Origin: Acidobacteriota bacterium
GTDB taxonomy: Bacteria > Acidobacteriota > Vicinamibacteria > Vicinamibacterales > SCN-69-37
DNA length: 40,025 nucleotides
Assembly: GCA_016716905.1 (NCBI GenBank)
Contig: JADJUS010000021.1
Span: forward strand, 1 to 40,025
Direction of reading: 5' to 3'
In this document: positions 34,328 through 40,025 of the stretch, one piece after another
Numbering within the stretch: position 1 is the stretch's first letter
Layout of the letters: every line of letters starts with the position of its first letter
Notes under the pieces: generated by a model
The model's input: only the letters and a program-made list of their open reading frames with translations
Database searches by the model: none
What the model was told of the DNA's origin: nothing
Program-made: the position numbers and the translations under genes

Positions 34328-37068
34328 GTGGTCACGACGCCGGCGCCCGTCGGTCGGGGCGGCGGCCGGGGCGCGGCGGTGCAGCCAGCGGCCCCAGCGG
34401 GCGGCCGCCCTCAGGTTGATGATCGCGTATCAGGTGGGCAGCAAGCCCGATTGGACCAGCGTAGCCACGCGGGGCCGATGACCGCCACCCGGAAACCGGC
34501 ACGGTGCGCTATTCGACTTCGGGTGCGGGGCCGCTCTCGATTACCGAGACCTACAGCACAGATGGCCGGGCGCTCGACTGGAACATCGACCTGGCGGCCA
34601 TCGGCTCGGCCGTACGCGTGGGTGACTTCGGTATCAGCCTGCCCGTGCAGGGCCCCACGGGCGAGAACCCTGCGCAGATCTTCGAACGCGGATTCCTGAA
34701 ACATCAGTTCCATGTCCGGCGCGGGTTCGCTTCTTCTTCTACGTTCGCGCTTCGGGGCGCCACCCTTCCTGCTGGTCACCGCCAAGCCCGGAACGAAAGC
34801 CGGTAATGCTTCTCCGCCGCCGGCCGCGCAGGCGGGACGATGTTCGTGCACTCGGCAAAGTCGGGCAGCGAAGAGACGCGGGCACGTGGCGGCAGGCGCA
34901 CACCGCGTTGAGCTTGAAGGCCGGCGCGAAAGCCAGCTACGGGTTCCGCCTCCAGTGGGCCTCCAGCTACGACGAACTCCGCGACCTGCTGTATGCCAAC
35001 GGCCTGTTCGACGTTCGCGTGGTGCCGGGCATGACCGTGCCGTCGGACCTGTCCGCGAAGTTCTCCCTCCGCACGAAGGCGCAGATCGAGTCTGTCACGG
35101 CGGAGTTCCCGGGCCAGACCACGATTACGCCGTTGGGTTCGCCAGCGTCGCCCGGCGGCAGCCCGCAGACACCCACCTCTACGAGGTCACCTTCCGCAAA
35201 CTCGGCGAGAACATGCTGACCATCACGCACGATGGCGGACGTAAGACGTATCTCGAGTTCTTCGCTGCCGGAGCCGATGGAACGCTGATCAAGAAGCGGG
35301 CATCGTTCCTGGTCAATCGCCAGCAGGTGAAGGATCCACCAAGTGGTGGAACGGTGTCTACGGCCCCTACGACATGAAGGCGAAAGTCATGCGCACCATC
35401 GACGATCCCGACATCTTTGTCGACCGCATGGTCTACGCCCTGACGGCTGATGACCCCGGCCTGGCGAAAGCGCCCTACATCGCCGCCAAAAACGTCACCT
35501 TTCCGGACAGGGCCGAGATCGAATCGCTGGAGTACTACATCAAGCACTTTGTCTGGGGCGGCCTCCAGCGCAAGGATGATGAACGGCCGTATCCATACGG
35601 CATCTACGGCACGCCGCACTGGTTCGTCAATCGCGATCCCGAGCGGCGCAAGGCCTACGCAGACTCACTGGCCAATGGCGCCACGGCCAAGACCGACCTC
35701 TCCAAGAGCACGTCTGGCGCAACTACGACTATCCGCATGTGGTGATGCTGTATTTCCACATGCCCAGATCGCGAAGATGTATCCGGAGATGTCGACCTAT
35801 CTCGACGCGGCCGGCTACCTCACGCGCGCATGGGAAACCGCTCGCGCGTTCTATACCTATCCGTACGAGATCTATCCCTCCTACTACGACACCTACAAAT
35901 GGGGCCTCTATAACGAGTTGGTCGTGCTCGACGTGATCGACGCGCTGAAGGCCGAGGGCATCCCGAGCAGGCGAAGTGGCTGACGGGCGGAGTGGGAAAA
36001 AGAAGACCAAGTATTTCGTGTATGACGATGCGTATCCGTTCCGGGCAGAGTATGCGTTCGATCGCACGGCGTTCGAGTCTACGTATGCCCTGGCGAAGTA
36101 CGGCGCCACGCACGATATGGCGCCCGACCGGAACCTGTGGTTCGACCTCAAGCTGAAGACGTGGTGGTCCCATCCAACCGTGAAGCGCGAGGACTCGCGG
36201 GCGTTCATGGATCGCCAGCTGGCGTCGGGGCTCGTGGTGCGCGGCTGGCTCAATCCCGCGTATTACACGCTCGGCGCCGATCCAGGTGGGCTACATGGCG
36301 GCGATGGGCGGGTGGGGCGTGCTCGACTACGCGGTCAACTTCGCGCCCAGTCCTACGACTGGCTGCAGCTGGGAGTACGCGTCGTATCTCCAGTTCGTGG
36401 AGCCTGGTGAATAGCGGCACGGCAGGTCAGGCTACGGCGCGTGGTTCCCGGCAGGAGAACGACAGCGCCGCAGGCTGGCAGTTCATGAGCGCCAAGGCCG
36501 GCAGCGCATGGATGGGATCGAGTGTGCCCGGCGGCGTCACGGTCCCGCGCGGGCCGTGGCACTACGACAGTGAAATTGATCTTGGCTTTGGCGGCGCGCT
36601 CCGCATAGCCGCCACCGTCGTGACCAACGACCCGACATTCGGCTGGACCGCGTACGGCGGCGTGGCGAAAGACGACAGGACGCGGCTGTTGATCCAACCC
36701 TCGCGACGGCGTCCGCCGGCGGCTCGCGGTGGTGACGCAGGACCGATGCGCTGCCGTTTGCCGACAGCCTGTCACGGTTGAAATTGGAGCTGGAGCGCGA
36801 TGGATTTGCCGCGACCGGCGACATCGCGGTGGACAAGTCGCTGGAGGCCATCACGTTCACGATCGAGAACCGCACGGGGCCGGGCGCACCGGACGGGAAT
36901 TCTTCCTGTCGTTCCCGGTCAACGCAGGTTATGTGTTGACCGCGGGAGGCGACCCGTGGCGTTGATCCCCACAGGAAACCCAGGACTATCCGTGGCGGGC
37001 GGAGGTGGCGGTGAGCGGGGCGGCGCGCGTCGTCGAACTACGCCGTCAACGCACCCCTGAAACCGTAG
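34328..37068 (+). CDS. Large exported DUF5695-like protein (glycoside-hydrolase-type fold), heavily frameshifted
   Basis: It starts inside a low-complexity stretch (TTPAPVGRGGGRGAAVQPAAPAGGRPQ), so its signal peptide is lost. Joined segments: TGTVRYSTSGAGPLSITETYSTDGRALDWNIDLAAIGSAVRVGDFGISLP; HQFHVSGAGSFFFYVRASG; LKAGAKASYGFRLQWASSYDELRDLLYANGLFDVRVVPGMTVPSDL; EVTFRKLGENMLTITHDGGRKTYLEFFAAGADG; FVDRMVYALTADDPGLAKAPYIAAKNVTFPDRAEIESLEYYIKHFVWGGLQRKD; WETARAFYTYPYEIYPSYYDTYKWGLYNELVVLDVIDALKAEGI; GYMAAMGGWGVLDYAVNFAPSPYDWLQLGYASYLSSWSLVNSGT; a beta-rich C-terminal part ending near 37068. The pattern matches what I recall of DUF5695 proteins, with a helical toroid core like several glycoside hydrolases. 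Activity is unknown. At least eight indels separate the segments. It overlaps the end of the convergent FGE-like gene. Confidence 0.6.
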
Positions 37069-37714
37069 TCCGTATACCGGAACGATGGATCAGTTCGGCT
37101 GCGCTGCGCGCAGCGGCAGAGCCGGCTGATGGCGTGTCGCCCGGGCGCCGCCTCGCGACACCCGTCGCCGCCCAGTCTCAGGACGCGCGGGGATCGGCCG
37201 TGGGCGACGAGGCGTAGTAGTCGGCTCCATACCAGTCAGCGCACCACTCGTAAATGTTCCCGCCGATGCCGAACAAGGCCGAAGCCATTCGGCTCTCGAG
37301 CGTCACCGGCCATGGCCGGGTAACGCACCCCGGCCGCCGTTGAGCACCCACGCGGGAATCTCATCGCCCCACCGAAACCGGGCCAGCCAGTCCGCCGCGC
37401 CACCCGTTCCCACTGGCCTTCCTCGTCGGCAGACGCGCCGGCTCGCCGGTCTCCGACCGCCACCGGCAAAACGCACGGGCGTCCAACCAGCTCACGCCGG
37501 TGACGGGCAGGTCCGCCGGCGATCTTGCCCGGCCACTCGCGTGGCGCCTCGTGACCGGTGGCCCCTCCAGAAACGCCGCGTACTCCGCCTGCGTGACCGG
37601 ATACACCGCGCACTCAAACGTCCACGCTCACCTCATGCACCGGCCGCTCATCGTCTTGCCCGGCGTCGCTGCCGCGGGGAATCGCCCGGCAGGGATCGGC
37701 ACAAACATCGTCAC
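37038..37714 (-). CDS. FGE-sulfatase (SUMF1-like) domain protein lacking the catalytic cysteines, frameshifted
   Basis: The likely start is GTG (complement 37712-37714) then MFVPIPAGRFPRGSDAGKDDERPVHEV when corrected. It continues YPVTQAEYAAFLE, DLPVTGVSWLDARAFCRWRSETGEPARLPTEEEWERVARR, REPNGFGLFGIGGNIYEWCADWYGADYYASSPT and RRVSRGGAPGRHAISRLCRCAQRSRTDPSFRYTDYGFRGALTA, with TAG at 37038-37040. This is the formylglycine-generating-enzyme fold with its usual N-VSW-DA-FC-W, EWEYAARG-like and GN-EWC-DWY motifs. At the place of the two catalytic Cys of FGE there is RHAISRLC, so copper-dependent formylglycine formation is unlikely. Related domains serve as binding or oxidase modules. About six indels are needed to join it. 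Confidence 0.7.
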
Positions 37715-37748
37715 TGTGCCATCATGCGCCGGGGAGGGCGTCGATGAG

Positions 37749-39196
37749 GTGGCAAGATTCTTGGCGGTTTCATGGTGATGGCGATCGGCGCCGGGGTTGG
37801 CCCGTGCCAGTCGGCCCCAGGCCGGCCGTGCGTTCACCACCAACTTCACGCTGGCCGAGGTTGCGGCGCGCCGCGCCCGGTCTACGACGCGATAGGTCCG
37901 CGGGGCCTCGCCTGATTCAGGGACTCCCCAGCGTACCTTCGTCGGCCCATCTTCCGGCAGTCCAACAAGGTTCTACTACCTGTCGGGCGTCGTCACGCCA
38001 CGCAGGCCATCCTAGCGATGGACGGCACCACCGCAGCAGCATCCTGTATCTACGAAACAGAACGTAGGCCGGGCTGCGGTCGGTGATCTGCTGTCGTCGG
38101 ATGACCCGGCGGCCACCGCCGCATCACCGGGTATGGGCGAGGTCCAATCACCTGAACGACTGGAAACCCGATCTCAAAGCGGAGGCGCGCTGGCGCGACG
38201 ACGTTGTGTAAATGCCGTTTGCGCCGACTGAAGGGGCAGTGAAAGCCCTGATGGTGCGCGGCACCATGCGGCAGATACTGACCGCAGACCCGTGGGACCG
38301 GCGAAATCAGCCGCGAAGCCCGCGAAGGCACTATTGGCCGCTCGAGCTCCACGACTGGAGATCGAATCTCGCCCATTCTCAACGCAATGCGAGAGATTTA
38401 AGCGCAGCCGAGATCGCGCTCATCACGCGCGCAACAAGGTCGGTGGCGAAGCCATCATCGAGGCTATGCGCAACTGCATTACTGGCTTTGGCCGGTAGAA
38501 ATTGACGCACTCGCGCAGTTCATCTTCGTGCGCCACGGCGCGCAGAGCGAGAGCCTATCAGCGCGATTGTGGCCAGCGGCCCGGCGGCGATGAACCGCAC
38601 CATCAGCCAGAGAGAAGATCATGACGGCCGGCGAGCTGGTGCTGATGGACTACTGTCCCGACCTCGGCTTCAATACTGCTGCGACGTCACGCGCCAATGG
38701 CCGGTGAACGGCAGGTTCAGCCGGGGACCAACGCGACTATGCGGCTTCTATCTCGGGATCTACGAATCCGTCCTTGGCGCCATCAAGCCGGGCTTGAGGT
38801 CGCAGCAGGTGCTACGGGCGGCGTTGCCCAAGATGGACGCCATCCTGCAGGCGGCGAAGTTTTCGAAAGAAACCTCTCTACGCCGACGTCGCGAAGCAAT
38901 TCGTGGACCGCTATCGGGCGTCCGCAGAGCGTGGCGCCGGACTCGGTCATGCCGTCGGCATGGCGACTCATAATTTCGGCGGCGGCACCGGTCTCATGCG
39001 GCCGGGCATGGTGTTTACGATCCGAGCCGGCGCTCACCATTCCCGAAGAGCAGATCTACATCCGGCTGGAAGACATGATTGTCATCCACAGAGACGGGCG
39101 CGACAGTCCTTTCCCGGATTTTGTGCCGCGCAGCATTGCGGCGGTGGAGAGGATGGCCGGGCGGGGCTTCTGCAGCAATGCCGCCGGATTCGCTGA
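37749..39196 (+). CDS. Exported M24 Xaa-Pro aminopeptidase-like protein, frameshifted
   Basis: GTG 37749 gives a signal segment (ARFLAV, then MVMAIGAGVG in another frame). Joined parts: TTNFTLAEVAARRARVYDAIGPRG; NKVYYLSGVVTPQAILAMDGTT; GDLLSSDDPAATAA; GEVQSPERLETDLKAEARWRDDV; RDLAPILNAMR-type linker; EIALITRATKVGGEAIIEAMRN; LAQFIFVRHGAQSES; KIMTAGELVLMDYCPDLG; DVTRQWPVNGRF; LGIYESVLGAIKPGLRSQQVLRAALPKMDAIL; FVDRYRASAERGAGLGHAVGMATH; LMRPGMVFTI-E-PALTIPEEQIYIRLEDMIVIH. The metal-ligand positions of the pita-bread fold are present: Asp (LMDYCPD), Asp (CDVTRQ), His (LGHAVGM), Glu (FTIEP) and Glu (RLEDM). It cleaves N-terminal residues before proline. It ends 5 bp before rsmH. More than ten indels. 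Confidence 0.78.
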
Positions 39197-39201
39197 CGTC
39201 C

Positions 39202-40025
39202 ATGACAGACCCGACGGGGCCCCCGGCGCGCACCCGGCGAAGCCGCGGTATTCCGGAAAAATCCACGGCGGTTTCAGGACAAATGCAGGCTGAATCCCGA
39301 TCGTTACGGCCGAGATCGACAAGGTGCTGGCCTCCGGCAAGCCGCCGGCAGCGTAAAAATCTGACCGATCATGGTGGACGAGGTGCTGGCCTGCCTTCGC
39401 CCTGTGGCCGGTGACGTGGCCGTGGACTGCACACTGGGCGGCGGAGGGCATACGCGCGCGTTGCTCGGTCGCGTGTGTTGCCGGGTAGCCGCGTGATTGG
39501 CCTTGACGTCGATCCTCGAGCTGCCGCGCACCGAGGGACGCCTGCGTGCCGAAGGTTCGGTCCAGACTCTTTTGCGTCGCACACCACGGAAACTTCGCGG
39601 GCATTTTACAAAGGAGCCCTGACCGCTGCGGGCACGCGACCGCGAACATCATCCTTCGGGACCTTGGCGTGTCGTCCATGCAGCTCGATAATCCCGACCG
39701 CGGTTTCAGTCACCAAGGAGTCTGGCCCCCTCGACATGCGCAGGAATCGCTTCGCGTGGCGTGACGGCCGCGCAGGTCATCGCGCGCGAGACCGAAGAGT
39801 CATTGGCGGCCTTGCTGGATGAAAACGCAGACGAACCACACGCCGCCCTCATCGCCGGCATTCTAAAAAGATCGACCCTGGACCCGGGTTTCGGGACCCC
39901 GACAACGTTGACCACCCGTGCGGTTGACACTCTGGTTCGGTCAGCGCTGATGGCCGCATTCCCAGGCTTGACGCCCGCCGAAATGACGCCCTCGGTGCGT
40001 CGCACCTTTCAGGCGCTCCGCATCG
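39202..40025 (+). CDS. rsmH: 16S rRNA (cytosine-1402 N4)-methyltransferase RsmH, 3' partial, frameshifted
   Basis: ATG 39202 begins TDPTGPPA..PAKPRYSGKIHGGF, an N-terminal extension that, with LNPDRY and IDKVLASGKPPA further on, matches a long RsmH form. The core reads VMVDEVLACLRPVAGDVAVDCTLGGGGHTRALL (SAM-binding glycine motif), RVIGLDVDP, FASHHGNFAGIL, ATANIILADLGVSSMQLDNPDRGFSH, GPLDMRM, then LAALLDENADEPHAALIAGIL and LVRSALMAAFPGLTPAEMTPSVRRTFQALRI at the window edge. RsmH methylates N4 of C1402 in 16S rRNA in the decoding centre. It is usually the first gene of a division/cell-wall cluster (next ftsL, ftsI), which should lie beyond the window. Several indels break the frame. Confidence 0.85.

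Overview
The window is about 65% GC by eye. It reads like a contig from an Acidobacteriota-type bacterium, probably class Vicinamibacteria. This is an inference from the dense set of exported peptidases and amidases, the DUF5916, BNR-repeat and cyclophilin/HEAT proteins, and many Gly/Arg/Pro-rich low-complexity linkers; no rRNA or other strong marker is present, only a partial rsmH. No tRNA, rRNA, CRISPR array, transposase or phage gene was seen.

Region 1 (1-5691) is the most interesting part. It is a nearly complete biogenesis operon for a quinohemoprotein amine dehydrogenase (QHNDH): qhpD (radical SAM/SPASM thioether synthase, 5' end cut by the window), qhpC (gamma subunit with the cysteine tryptophylquinone, CTQ, site), qhpB (beta-propeller subunit), qhpF (ABC exporter) and qhpE (subtilisin-like leader protease). 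The gamma subunit keeps every residue spacing expected for the three Cys-Glu/Asp thioether cross-links and the Cys-Trp cofactor. The diheme alpha subunit (qhpA) is expected just upstream of the window; qhpG is not seen. The operon is interrupted by palindromic repeats and a GAACTGGG/poly-G tract.

Region 2 (5703-8932) holds a small coiled-coil gene on the minus strand, then a RibD/DHFR-like reductase, a lipoprotein and an ankyrin protein as a compact plus-strand cluster, then a small ABM-like protein between REP-like palindromes. Region 3 (8989-18695) has an FKBP/BNR-propeller fusion divergent from an amidohydrolase, a UMF1-type MFS transporter downstream of a hybrid histidine kinase, a membrane fatty-acid/carotenoid hydroxylase-like protein, and a HEAT-repeat/cyclophilin gene whose cyclophilin core is deleted. 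Region 4 (18794-30319) carries an M28 (GCPII-like) peptidase, an MHS-type symporter, a CBM9/DUF5916 outer-membrane protein, a small exported protein, a Tat-exported amidase, a CocE/NonD hydrolase and an FMN-dependent alpha-hydroxyacid oxidase. Together these suggest a protein- and polymer-degrading heterotroph. Region 5 (30362-40025) holds a clan-D glycoside hydrolase, a TIM-barrel sugar isomerase-like protein, a solute-binding protein, a large DUF5695-like protein, an FGE-like protein, an M24 Xaa-Pro aminopeptidase and the 5' part of rsmH.

Two global signals stand out. First, single-base indels are very dense in about 1-4770 and 30700-40025 and sparse between, so both ends look like low-quality assembly and many broken genes there are probably intact in the organism. 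Second, many genes have a TAnnnT -10 box only about 7 nt before ATG/GTG, often followed by a CGCGCC-like stretch, which points to widespread leaderless transcription.
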